Shown here: positions 16,198-24,263 of the stretch, in pieces | How the letters are laid out: every line of letters starts with the position of its first letter | Numbering within the stretch: position 1 is the stretch's first letter | Source of the DNA: Candidatus Hydrogenedentes bacterium UBA2224 | GTDB taxonomy: Bacteria > Hydrogenedentota > Hydrogenedentia > Hydrogenedentales > SLHB01 | Reading direction: 5' to 3' | NCBI GenBank assembly: GCA_002348185.1 | Contig: DDYW01000059.1 | Span: forward strand, 1 to 30,970 | Length of the DNA: 30,970 nucleotides | Program-made: the position numbers and the translations under genes | Notes under the pieces: generated by a model | Databases searched by the model: none | Told to the model about the DNA's origin: nothing | What the model saw: only the letters and a program-made list of their open reading frames with translations

Positions 16198-16934
16198 GCA
16201 GCGTACGGTTTCAGAACGTCTCCCGAATCTTCCCCGAGGGGGGCGGCATCCGCGACTTCTCCTGCGACATCGCCGAAGGCGAGTTTTTTGCCTTGCTGGG
16301 ACCGAGCGGATGTGGCAAAACGACCACGTTGCGCATCGCCGCCGGTCTCGAAACGCCCGATTCCGGCACGGTCGCGTTCGACGGACGCGACGTCACGCAC
16401 CTCGCCCCGGAAAAGCGCAACGCGGCCATGGTATTTCAGAGTTACGCCCTGTTTCCCCACCTGAACGTGTTCGAAAACGTCGCGTTCGGATTGCGCGCGC
16501 GCAAACTGCCCAGACCCGAAATCGCCGCCCGGGTCGACGAAGCGCTCCAACGGGTCCAGCTTGCCGGGATGGCCAAACGCCATGTGACCGAGCTCAGCGG
16601 CGGACAGCAGCAGCGCGTGGCTCTCGCGCGCGCGCTGGCCGTGCATCCGCGCATCCTTCTTCTCGACGAACCCTTGAGCAACCTCGACGCGGAACTGCGC
16701 TTCAGCACGCGCCAGCAACTCGCCGAGCTGCAGCAGCGGCTGGGCATCACGGCCATCTACGTCACCCACGACCAGGAAGAAGCCCTCGCCCTCGCTCACC
16801 GGATCGCCGTGCTCAAAGACGGCGCCTGTCACCAGATCGGCTCGCCGGACCAAATCCTCTACCAGCCCGCGACTCCCTTTGTGCGGGCCTTCCTCGACCG
16901 CCAGCGCAACGCGGAGACGAAAGCCCGGGACTGA
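16194..16934 (+). CDS. ABC transporter ATP-binding protein, iron/polyamine importer type
   Basis: 246 residues with every ABC motif intact: Walker A GPSGCGKTT, Q-loop VFQSYALFPHLNV, signature LSGGQQQR, Walker B ILLLDEPLSNLD, and switch His in VTHDQEEALALAHRI. Among ABC ATPases it looks like the FbpC/PotA/UgpC group, which is usually about 350 residues with a C-terminal TOBE domain. This one stops soon after the ATPase domain, so the regulatory domain is absent. It would energise the importer whose binding protein is encoded just upstream. The missing part is a permease: the next gene is a macrodomain protein, and the gap between holds a nonamer repeat array. Confidence 0.93.
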   Translation: MSSVRFQNVSRIFPEGGGIRDFSCDIAEGEFFALLGPSGCGKTTTLRIAAGLETPDSGTVAFDGRDVTHLAPEKRNAAMVFQSYALFPHLNVFENVAFGLRARKLPRPEIAARVDEALQRVQLAGMAKRHVTELSGGQQQRVALARALAVHPRILLLDEPLSNLDAELRFSTRQQLAELQQRLGITAIYVTHDQEEALALAHRIAVLKDGACHQIGSPDQILYQPATPFVRAFLDRQRNAETKARD

Positions 16935-16968
16935 CACACTCACGCGGACCACGCTGGGTGCGGGAGTA

Positions 16969-17034
16969 TGGACAAGATGGACGGCATGGACAGGAGGGGC
17001 AGGAAGGACAGAGCGCCGCGTCCATGAAGTCCAT
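16969..17034. repeat. 9-nt-period TGGAC repeat array with inverted arm
   Basis: TGGAC starts at 16969, 16978 and 16987. Degenerate units follow in phase at 16996 (GGGGC) and 17005 (AGGAC). Two units in the opposite orientation, GTCCAT at 17020 and 17029, come next. The two arms could fold into a long imperfect hairpin. The array lies just downstream of the ABC ATPase gene. Similar arrays occur at 24801 and 30825. Confidence 0.75.
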
Positions 17035-17084
17035 GGATCGGCAGTCGGGGCTCTACGCCGGGGCGGCTCCGGAAGCGCGTCGCG

Positions 17085-17093
17085 TGCTATATT
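17085..17093 (+). promoter_or_regulatory. Putative extended -10 promoter of the macrodomain gene
   Basis: TGC-TATATT fits an extended -10 element (TGn before a five-of-six hexamer). There is no convincing -35 box. It lies 55 bp before the ATG at 17149. Confidence 0.35.
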
Positions 17094-17148
17094 GCTCTTC
17101 TACTGTGCAATCCACGGGTGACCCGGGGTATCGGGCAGGAGGCGAGCC

Positions 17149-17676
17149 ATGGAAAAGAAGCTTGGAGCGACCATCCTCGAAACCGTGCTGGGCGACATCA
17201 CCAGGGAGCGTGTCGACGCCATCGTTAACGCGGCCAACCAATCCCTACTCGGCGGCGGGGGCGTGGACGGAGCCATCCATCGCGCGGGCGGCCCGGCCAT
17301 CCTGGAAGAATGCAGGAAACTCAACGGCTGTGAAACCGGCGACGCGAAGCTCACCACGGGCGGCCGGCTGCCCGCGAAATTCGTCATCCATACCGTCGGC
17401 CCGGTTTACCGCGACGGCAAGCACGGCGAACCCGGGATGCTCGCGCGCTGTTACCGCCGCAGCCTCGAAGTCGCCCTCGAAAACGGGGTCAAGACCATCG
17501 CGTTTCCCGCCATCAGTTGCGGCATCTATGGCTATCCCATCCCGGAAGCCGCCGAAATCGCCATGAAGACCGTAGCCGAAGTTGTCCGGTCAAACGAGGG
17601 CATCGAGCGTGTGCGGTTCGTGTTGTTTTCGGAGGACGTCTATCGCCCGTTTGAAACGGCGTTGGCAAAGCTGTAG
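17149..17676 (+). CDS. Macrodomain protein, O-acetyl-ADP-ribose deacetylase (YmdB)-like
   Basis: 175 residues consisting of one macrodomain and nothing else. The ADP-ribose-binding segments are LGDITRERVDAIVNAANQSL and LGGGGVDGAIHRAGGP. The second phosphate loop is FPAISCGIYGYP, and VIHTVGPVYRDG lies between them. These features place it with the YmdB/MacroD group, which removes the acetyl group from O-acetyl-ADP-ribose and mono-ADP-ribose from proteins in the cytoplasm. The ATG has an AGGAGG ribosome binding site. It stands between the ABC operon and the secreted glycosidase genes with no evident functional tie to either. Identification is firm. Confidence 0.95.
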   Translation: MEKKLGATILETVLGDITRERVDAIVNAANQSLLGGGGVDGAIHRAGGPAILEECRKLNGCETGDAKLTTGGRLPAKFVIHTVGPVYRDGKHGEPGMLARCYRRSLEVALENGVKTIAFPAISCGIYGYPIPEAAEIAMKTVAEVVRSNEGIERVRFVLFSEDVYRPFETALAKL

Positions 17677-17764
17677 CGTGCACGTCCTGTACACCCCGCG
17701 GGGCCATCTCTCACGGCCCTGACGGCTGTTGCCACGGCGATGTTGTTGCTTTAAGGAGAAAACG

Positions 17765-19759
17765 ATGATGGTCAGTCTTGCCGTATGCCTGATTCTCGCC
17801 GCCCAGGAAGCCCCCCCCGAAGCCGCAGCGCCCAAATGGCCCGCGACGGCGTTTTTCGGGTTGCACTACGACCTGCACCCGGGCGCCACAGACACCGAAC
17901 TCGGCCGGGAAACCACCTACGAACACATCCGCGAACAGTTGGAGAAGGTCCGGCCGGATTACGTGCAATACGACTGCAAGGGCCACCCCGGGTACACGGG
18001 TTATCCCACCAAAGCAGGCTCGCCATCACCCGGAATCGTCAACGACGCCCTCAAGATTTGGCGCGACGTCACCCGCGACCTGGGCATCCCGCTGTCGATT
18101 CATTACTCGGGCGTGTGGGACACCCGCGCGCTCGAGCTGCATCCCGAATGGGCCAACGTGCATGCCGATGGCCAGAGAGACGCGAATTATACCTGTCCTA
18201 TGAGCGAGTACACCGGGCAGTTGCTGATCCCGCAGTTGATTGAAGTGATCGACCTGTACGACATCGACGGGGTCTGGATCGACGGCGAGAACTGGGCCAG
18301 CCGGCCGTGCTGGTGCGAACGGTGCACGGCCGAGTTCACGAAACGCAGCGGCGTGGCTGAAATCCCAAAGAAGGCCGACGACGCGCACTGGTACGAGTGG
18401 CTGGCGTTCCACCGCGAACTGTTCAGGGAACACGTGCGGCAGTATGCCGAAGCGCTGCACGCGCGAAAACCCGGCATTGCCGTATGCAGCAACTGGATGT
18501 ACAGTGTGCGCCAGCCGGAACCCGTCACCGCGCCGGTGGATTACCTCAGCGGCGATTTCGACCCCTCGTTCGGCGCCGAGCGGGCCTGTGCTGAAGCGCG
18601 GTTCCTGGCCAGCCGGGGACTGCCCTGGAATCTCATGGCCTGGACGTTTCTCCGCACCGGCGACCAGCCCTGGACCATGAAGACGCCCGTGCATCTGTGC
18701 CAGGAGGTGGCGGGCACGCTCGCTCAGGGCGGGTCGGTGTTCTTCTACAACCAGCCGCAGCGCTCGGGACGGCTCACGGCCTGGCACCAGGACCTTTTCG
18801 CCGAGGTCGCCGAGTTCTGCCGCGCACGGAAGGACTATTGCTTCCTCACCGGGACCGTTCCGCAGGTCGCCATCCTCCACAGTGAATCGCACTATTACCT
18901 CGGCAACGATCCGCTTTTCAATTTCGGCACGCAGAACCATCCCATGGAAGGCGCGCTGCACGCGGTCCTCGAGAACGGATACTCCGCGGACATCCTGAAC
19001 GAGGCCATGTTCATCGAGCGGGGAGCGCAGTATCCCGTCGTGGTGGTGCCGGAACAGAACGGCCTTTCCGAAAAAGCCGCCGCGGCGTTGCGCGCCTATG
19101 CCGAAAACGGCGGAAAGGTCCTCCTGACCGGCAGCCACGTGGTCCGGCAGCTGCCCGACCTGGCGGGCGTCGCGCTCGCCGAGGGCCAAATCGGCTCAGC
19201 CTGGCTGCCCGCCGCCAACGGATGTGTGGCGGTATCGGGTCCCTGGCAGCGCGTTCAACTGGCCGGCGCAACGGAACTCGCGCCGCTCCTGAACCAGCAG
19301 GAACCTGCGATGAATCTGGCGGGCACCCCGGCGGCGACCGTGTTCTCCGTGGGCAAGGGGCGCGTCGTAGCGGTGCACGGGCCCGTGTTCCGGTGCTACC
19401 ACAACGGCCATTACCCGCTGTTGCGGCGTTTTGCCGGCGACCTGCTGGCCGCGCTCAACGCGGATCTCATGCAGGTCCACGGCCCCTGGTGGATTGAGAT
19501 GGCCGCCCGCCAGAAAGACGGCCGGCTGCTCATCCAGTTCGTCAACCGCGGCGTGGGCGGCTACCTCGCGCCCAACCGCCACGTGGTCGAACAGGTCGCC
19601 GAGGCCGGTCCGTTCACCGTCACCATCCCCATGGCGGAAAAGCCCGAGCACTGCTACACTGCCCCCGACAAGGTCGGCCTCGAATGGACCTGGAAAGACG
19701 GCCTCCTCACCGCGGAACTTGGCGGTTTGGCCATCCATAACGTGCTGGTCGTGGAATAA
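17765..19759 (+). CDS. Secreted GHL6/alpha-L-fucosidase-like glycosidase with trimerisation-type domain
   Basis: 664 residues from ATG 17765 (AAGGAG 6 nt upstream). A very short signal peptide without basic residues (MMVSLAVCLILAAQ) comes first. The N-terminal TIM-barrel part reads FGLHYDLHPGATDTELGRE, DYVQYDCKGHPGYTGYPTKA, IPLSIHYSGVWDTRALELHPEW and GVWIDGENWASRPCWCERC. This resembles hypothetical glycosyl hydrolase family GHL6 and the alpha-L-fucosidase clan; Asp173 in WIDGENW is the likely nucleophile. Residues about 370-480 resemble the class I amidotransferase-like domain of GH42 beta-galactosidases (YPVVVVPEQNGLSEKAAAAL, GGKVLLTG). A beta domain ends the protein. Substrate not known; fucosides are one guess. 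It is followed after 17 nt by another secreted protein. Confidence 0.75.
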   Translation: MMVSLAVCLILAAQEAPPEAAAPKWPATAFFGLHYDLHPGATDTELGRETTYEHIREQLEKVRPDYVQYDCKGHPGYTGYPTKAGSPSPGIVNDALKIWRDVTRDLGIPLSIHYSGVWDTRALELHPEWANVHADGQRDANYTCPMSEYTGQLLIPQLIEVIDLYDIDGVWIDGENWASRPCWCERCTAEFTKRSGVAEIPKKADDAHWYEWLAFHRELFREHVRQYAEALHARKPGIAVCSNWMYSVRQPEPVTAPVDYLSGDFDPSFGAERACAEARFLASRGLPWNLMAWTFLRTGDQPWTMKTPVHLCQEVAGTLAQGGSVFFYNQPQRSGRLTAWHQDLFAEVAEFCRARKDYCFLTGTVPQVAILHSESHYYLGNDPLFNFGTQNHPMEGALHAVLENGYSADILNEAMFIERGAQYPVVVVPEQNGLSEKAAAALRAYAENGGKVLLTGSHVVRQLPDLAGVALAEGQIGSAWLPAANGCVAVSGPWQRVQLAGATELAPLLNQQEPAMNLAGTPAATVFSVGKGRVVAVHGPVFRCYHNGHYPLLRRFAGDLLAALNADLMQVHGPWWIEMAARQKDGRLLIQFVNRGVGGYLAPNRHVVEQVAEAGPFTVTIPMAEKPEHCYTAPDKVGLEWTWKDGLLTAELGGLAIHNVLVVE

Positions 19760-19776
19760 CCGGAAGAGGACCATCC

Positions 19777-21702
19777 ATGTTCGTCGAGATGGTGTTGCTG
19801 AGTCTGGCTGCAGGCGTTTCCGCGGCAGGGTTCGACGTCAAGCCGGCCGACGGCCCGGGAGGGGCCGCCGTCACAATCGAGGAGGGCGGCCGTCCGGTAT
19901 TCTCGCCTGTGGACGGCGCGGCCGCGCTGTACGTGGTGCAGCCGGACGCGCGCACCCCCGTCGCGTATGCGCAATGCAGCAAGCAGGACGGCGCTTTGAC
20001 CCTGACGGGAGGCCTGGCGCCGGGCCTGGAAGTGTCGGAGGTCTGGCGCCGCGTAAGCCCTTCCCTCTGGGAACGAACCGTGTCCGTCACGGCCATCGCC
20101 GACGGCCGGTACTACCTCGAGCTGGCCTGGAACACGCCCGGCGAGGGCCGCTACTACTCGTTCCTGGGCGAGGAGCCGGCCACCAGGACGTACAGCCCGA
20201 GTTGCACGGGCCCGGGCTTCGGCGACAACCAGTGGCAGACGTTTCCGATGCTCGGCGTCCGTGCCGGCGACCGGTTCTACGGCTTCGTTGGCGACAGTCC
20301 CGGCCTGTGGGAGAACCGCTGTTTTCTGACATTCAATTGCGAACAACGCATCCTGTCATTGGCGACCGGCGACGGGTCGCCCCGGCGTATCATCATGATT
20401 CCGCGTGAGATTGACGCCACGAACATCTACCGCGCCACGTTTGACGGCTGGCAGCATATCGAAGCCGGAGAGATGCAGTCGTTCACCACGTGGGTCTACG
20501 CGTCACCCGTGCGGTCGCGTTACGACGTGCAATTGAGCGCGAGCCTGGCTCTGGCCAACGCAAAGGGCTGGAACGGCAACGCGATTGAGGCCATCCTGCG
20601 AAGCACGTCGTATCTCCTGCTTCGCCGCAACCTCCTCCGGTCCGAAAGCGACTATATCTTCATCTCGGGCGTGGGCTATGGCTGGAAACAATGGGTGAGT
20701 GACGGTTTCTGGATGGCGCGCGGCCTCGATGACCCGAAGTACGATGCCGAAGCCAACCTGGCCGTCTTCTACGACCGCGTCAACTACGAAGACAACGCAC
20801 AGTACTACTTGATTTGGTCCTGCCTGGCGAAACGGGCCGGCGGCGACCCCGACCCGCGCACCATAGGGCGCGCCTACCAGTTCATCCGCCAGCACGAGCG
20901 GGACGGACTCTACATTCCGCCGCGCCTCAAACCCGATCTGGCGTCGTTCAAGACCTACCACGACCAGCTGCCTTACGACGATGACGATGCGCCGTCGTCC
21001 AATCAGGGGTTTCATTGCGGCGCCCTCCTGGCCGCCCGGGAGCTCGGGTTCGACGTCACCGATGCCGACATCGAGAGCGCCCTGGCCGGGTATCGCCGGA
21101 TGTTCAACGAGACGGGCGGCTACTTCGCCACGAGCCTCAAGCAACAGGAGCATATCGGCCAGGACAGCCTGTACGGCGAAGTGCTCACCTTCGCCGTGTT
21201 CGGCCGCAAACTCCTGCCCGACGACCTCGTCCGCCGTCATCTCGAGACCACGATGCGCATTCAGTCGCCCTACGGCATGCGCGTCATTTCGAAAGCCAAC
21301 GGCGACCTCCTCGACGGGCACAGCGGCGTCTATGTGTTTGGCGGTTCGTGGTTTCTCAACGATTCCGCGAACTATCTGGCCGGATTGATACATGGCATGG
21401 ACCCGCAGTGGATCGACGATCAACTCCTCTGGCGTGTCGAGAAGGAACTGGCCTGGATGCCGGCCTTTCACGAGTCCATCAGCACGGTAGATGGCAAGCC
21501 CCATGGCCACCACCTCTACTCGTGGAACTCGGGCTACTGGTGGTTGCGCCGTGAAGTCCGCGCCCAGCTCGGCATGACCGGCCCCGACCCGCTGGATGCC
21601 CGTCTGGACGCCTTGCTGAATGTCACCTGCCGGGACGGCTGTCTTACGCTCGAGCCCACGCTCGCGCCCAACGACCGCCTGCCGGGGCGCCAGGAGGAGT
21701 GA
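19777..21702 (+). CDS. Secreted protein, likely (alpha/alpha)6-barrel glycosidase-like
   Basis: 641 residues. A short signal peptide without basic residues (MFVEMVLLSLAAGVSAAG) comes first, then a beta-sandwich domain to about residue 255 (YYLELAWNTPGEGRYYSFL, GPGFGDNQWQTFPMLG). The rest is helix-rich with repeated aromatic/Asp motifs (GYGWKQWVSDGFWMARGLDD, YYLIWSCLAKRAGG, SNQGFHCGALLAARELGF, YSWNSGYWWLRREV). That arrangement is usual for six-hairpin glycosidases such as GH15, GH65 or GH78 relatives. No family could be assigned with confidence, and catalytic acids are not identified. The ribosome binding site GGAAGAGG overlaps the space after the GHL6-like gene (17-nt gap), so the two are one transcript and may act on the same glycan outside the cytoplasm. 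Confidence 0.6.
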   Translation: MFVEMVLLSLAAGVSAAGFDVKPADGPGGAAVTIEEGGRPVFSPVDGAAALYVVQPDARTPVAYAQCSKQDGALTLTGGLAPGLEVSEVWRRVSPSLWERTVSVTAIADGRYYLELAWNTPGEGRYYSFLGEEPATRTYSPSCTGPGFGDNQWQTFPMLGVRAGDRFYGFVGDSPGLWENRCFLTFNCEQRILSLATGDGSPRRIIMIPREIDATNIYRATFDGWQHIEAGEMQSFTTWVYASPVRSRYDVQLSASLALANAKGWNGNAIEAILRSTSYLLLRRNLLRSESDYIFISGVGYGWKQWVSDGFWMARGLDDPKYDAEANLAVFYDRVNYEDNAQYYLIWSCLAKRAGGDPDPRTIGRAYQFIRQHERDGLYIPPRLKPDLASFKTYHDQLPYDDDDAPSSNQGFHCGALLAARELGFDVTDADIESALAGYRRMFNETGGYFATSLKQQEHIGQDSLYGEVLTFAVFGRKLLPDDLVRRHLETTMRIQSPYGMRVISKANGDLLDGHSGVYVFGGSWFLNDSANYLAGLIHGMDPQWIDDQLLWRVEKELAWMPAFHESISTVDGKPHGHHLYSWNSGYWWLRREVRAQLGMTGPDPLDARLDALLNVTCRDGCLTLEPTLAPNDRLPGRQEE

Positions 21703-21760
21703 TACCGCCGCGCGTGGCGTGCCCTGGGCCATTCTCGGTGAGCTCTGCGTCTTCTGTGGC

Positions 21761-21785
21761 AAAAAGGAAAGATCCGAAACGGATC
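21761..21785 (-). terminator. Rho-independent-like terminator for the ceramidase-like gene
   Basis: GATCCG-AAA-CGGATC (21771-21785) is a perfect 6-bp hairpin. On the minus strand it is followed by TTTCCTTTTT. It lies 40 bp after the stop of the minus-strand gene ending at 21825. Confidence 0.55.
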
Positions 21786-21824
21786 AGAACCTGCCACGGA
21801 GCAAACAAGCGACGTGAATACCCC

Positions 21825-23111
21825 TCACTTCGCCGTTTCCTTCGCCAACTCGACAGACTTCGCGAGCATGATTTCGCCGAGGGTTTCGCCATAGAACGAC
21901 GCGGTCGCCTCGTAGCCGCTTTCGCGATACTCTTCCGCCGTGAGGATGTAGCCGATGTAGTCGGTGGTCAAACCCGCGACACAAGGCCAGGCGAGCCCCG
22001 CCTCCCTCAGCGCCTTCTTGACGCCCAGCCCGATCTCGCAGATGGGTTCGCCGGGGAAGCTAATCATCGCAAAATCGTTGACGCGCACCGCGTAGAGGGG
22101 CGCGCTGTCGGGAAACAGGACCGGGAGCATCTGGTGCAGCTGTTCCTCGGTGATGTGGTACTCGGTCCCCGCAATTTGCACAAATTCCGGCGCGGCTTTC
22201 CGGGGGGGCAGGTCGACCCACAGCGACCGTACCGCGAAGTTCTCCACCGCAACGGTGTCGATGTTCCGTGCCAGAGCGGCGGCCCGGAGTCCGATCCGCC
22301 GCCCATAGTCCTCGGCGCGTTCCCAGTTGCTGCCGCCCTTCGAGCCGGCATGGGTGATGTCCCCTTCCGCGCCGTTGGCGTACATGCAGGTGACACCTTC
22401 GTCAAGCACGGCCTCGACCGTACGCTGCATCACGCCGGGCCACCCCCCGGAAATGAGCATCTCACCGGGCGACATGATGGTTCCGTGGGCGGTGTAATTT
22501 ACGAAGACCACATAGGGCGCGCCACCCGCACGGTCGAGACGCAGCACGGTCATATCCTGATCCAGGTGGTCGTCACCGCGACGGTTGCGGTTCATGCCCC
22601 GAACGGTAATGCGGCCCGCGCCCGCCGTCACGGGCTGGAGCGCCGCGTTGGCCTCGGTCAGGGCCTGTGCGATGCGTCCGGTCACGAATTGGAACATCTC
22701 TTCCGAGAACACGCCAATGTGGGGGTTGCCAGCGGTGTTGCGGCGGTCCAGGGCAAACCCTTCCAGGCCGGCATGGGTATGGCTGGCCGCGGCCAGGGTC
22801 CGGTCGATGGTCAACCCCTCAATGGCCGCCTTGGCCAGGGCCGTTTCGACGGCGCTCAGGGGAATGCTGCAGGTATCGACGGTGATCAGGGCGGATTTCA
22901 CTCCGTTGTCGTCGAATAGCAGCGCCTTGGCATGGATGGTGTCGTGAATGCCTTCGGCGGGTTTTCCGGCCCGGTCCCCGTAGCCCCCGAGCTGAGTCGG
23001 GATATTCTCTTCCAGGGGGGTAATGCTGACGGTAGCAACGCCCGCCCGCATTGTCGCGAATCCGGGCCATGCCGCCGCGATAATGGCCACAACCACGAGT
23101 GGATATCGCAT
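21825..23111 (-). CDS. Neutral/alkaline non-lysosomal ceramidase-like secreted protein
   Basis: 428 residues from ATG 23111, with GGAGG 9 nt upstream. A signal peptide (MRYPLVVVAIIAAAWPGFAT) is followed by the typical opening RAGVATVSITPLE. The zinc-site pattern of neutral ceramidases is visible: SHTHAG (His111, His113) and NYTAHGTIMSP (His209). A YANGAEGDITHAG stretch corresponds to the family's GDVSPN nucleophile region, with Thr where the catalytic Ser usually is. Its length is well below that of true ceramidases (about 650-700 residues), so it lacks the C-terminal Ig-like domain. Many planctomycete homologues have this short form and no tested substrate. It may hydrolyse an amide lipid outside the cytoplasm, but ceramide is only an assumption. 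It is divergent from the propeller enzyme gene. Confidence 0.8.
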   Translation of the reverse strand: MRYPLVVVAIIAAAWPGFATMRAGVATVSITPLEENIPTQLGGYGDRAGKPAEGIHDTIHAKALLFDDNGVKSALITVDTCSIPLSAVETALAKAAIEGLTIDRTLAAASHTHAGLEGFALDRRNTAGNPHIGVFSEEMFQFVTGRIAQALTEANAALQPVTAGAGRITVRGMNRNRRGDDHLDQDMTVLRLDRAGGAPYVVFVNYTAHGTIMSPGEMLISGGWPGVMQRTVEAVLDEGVTCMYANGAEGDITHAGSKGGSNWERAEDYGRRIGLRAAALARNIDTVAVENFAVRSLWVDLPPRKAAPEFVQIAGTEYHITEEQLHQMLPVLFPDSAPLYAVRVNDFAMISFPGEPICEIGLGVKKALREAGLAWPCVAGLTTDYIGYILTAEEYRESGYEATASFYGETLGEIMLAKSVELAKETAK

Positions 23112-23238
23112 CTGTTCATCCTCCGATAGACAAAATGCGCCCAACCACGCCTTCCATGCGGCCGCTGCGTGCCCGAAGAGGATTCTACACGAAACGGGGT
23201 CCGGATACGCAGCATGCCCGTACCCTCCGGGCGAAAAG

Positions 23239-23268
23239 TTGAAAAAGGGCGGCAGACGCAGGTACAAA
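23239..23268 (+). promoter_or_regulatory. Putative promoter of the propeller-enzyme gene
   Basis: TTGAAA (23239-23244, five of six), an 18-nt spacer and TACAAA (23263-23268, four of six) lie in the divergent region. The predicted transcription start near 23275 is followed at once by the 16-bp palindrome 23281-23296. Confidence 0.45.
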
Positions 23269-23280
23269 CACACATCAACT

Positions 23281-23296
23281 CCAGGGGGCCCCCTGG
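23281..23296. promoter_or_regulatory. 16-bp perfect palindrome, putative operator
   Basis: CCAGGGGGCCCCCTGG is fully self-complementary. It lies about +6 to +21 of the predicted transcript and 31 bp before the ATG at 23328, upstream of the AAGGAG ribosome binding site. A repressor site or an RNA hairpin are both possible. Confidence 0.45.
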
Positions 23297-23327
23297 GGCG
23301 GCGCACGGCAATCAAGGAGTCCTCACG

Positions 23328-24248
23328 ATGACGTTCCCGGAGCTTGTCGAATCGCTATCCCGGTACGAAACAGTCCTCGAGCCGGACCAGAACACCCCCG
23401 AATGGTGGGCCGGAGCGCCGTCGGTGTGTCGTGCGAAGGACGGAACGTTCTATCTGGCGGCCCGGATGCGTGAAGGCGATTCGCCCCGGGGATGCCGGGG
23501 CTACGAGATGCGCCTGCTGAAAAGCAGCGACGGACGCGCGTTCACCCGCATTCACAGCCTCAAACGCGAAGACGCGGCCCTGCCCGGCTTCGAACGGCCC
23601 GCGCTGGTCCAGGACCCCGCATCGGGCATGTTCCGGCTCTACGGATGCACCAACCCGGGAACGGGCTGGTGCGTCTTCAAACTGGACGACGTGGCGGACC
23701 CCGCGCTCTTCGACGTCCGCACCCGAAAGACCGTCCTGCAGGCGGCCCCCCTCGAGGAAGGGTTCGCCGGGCTCGCCGGGTTCAAAGACCCCTTTGTGAT
23801 TCAGGCCAACGGCGCCTGGCACATGCTGGTGATCGGGTACGACGAGATCGAACGGGCCTACCACCTCGTCAGCAACGACGGCGACCGGTGGGAATTCGCC
23901 GGCGACAACCCCATCCTGGAGAACGCCGGATGGCACAACTTCTACACACGGCCCGCCTGCCTGCTTCCGCTGGACGCCGGGTACCTCCTGGTATACGAAG
24001 GCTCGCACGCCACCTGGCGGGATCCCGTGTACAACATCGCCACCGGGCTGGCCTACTCGCCCGACCTCGAAGAGTTCATCGATTTAACCCCCGACGAGCC
24101 GCTGCTCAAAAGCACCACGCCCGGACCCTATCACACGTGGCGCTATTCCCACTGGCTCCCGGTGGGCGACAAGGTGCACGTCTATTTTGAGGCGGCCCGG
24201 CCCAACAACACCAACGAGACGCGCCTGGCCCGGCTCGACCGGCCGTAA
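23328..24248 (+). CDS. Five-bladed beta-propeller glycosidase/phosphorylase-like (GH43/GH32/GH130 clan type)
   Basis: 306 residues from ATG 23328 (AAGGAG 8 nt upstream). There is no signal peptide, so it is probably cytoplasmic. Propeller-blade motifs recur along the chain: WWAGAPSVCRAKDGTFYL, GFERPALVQDPASGMFRLY, GFKDPFVIQANGAWHMLVI, NFYTRPACLLPLDAGYLLVY and TWRYSHWLPVGDKVHVYF. The repeated Pro-rich turns followed by Trp or Tyr and Leu strands are typical of GH43, GH32/68 and GH130 enzymes, with Asp/Glu in the GFKDP strand as a candidate catalytic position. A cytoplasmic location favours action on imported oligosaccharides, perhaps phosphorolysis as in GH130. The exact family cannot be fixed by eye. 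Confidence 0.7.
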   Translation: MTFPELVESLSRYETVLEPDQNTPEWWAGAPSVCRAKDGTFYLAARMREGDSPRGCRGYEMRLLKSSDGRAFTRIHSLKREDAALPGFERPALVQDPASGMFRLYGCTNPGTGWCVFKLDDVADPALFDVRTRKTVLQAAPLEEGFAGLAGFKDPFVIQANGAWHMLVIGYDEIERAYHLVSNDGDRWEFAGDNPILENAGWHNFYTRPACLLPLDAGYLLVYEGSHATWRDPVYNIATGLAYSPDLEEFIDLTPDEPLLKSTTPGPYHTWRYSHWLPVGDKVHVYFEAARPNNTNETRLARLDRP

Positions 24249-24263
24249 ACCGGAACGACTCCC

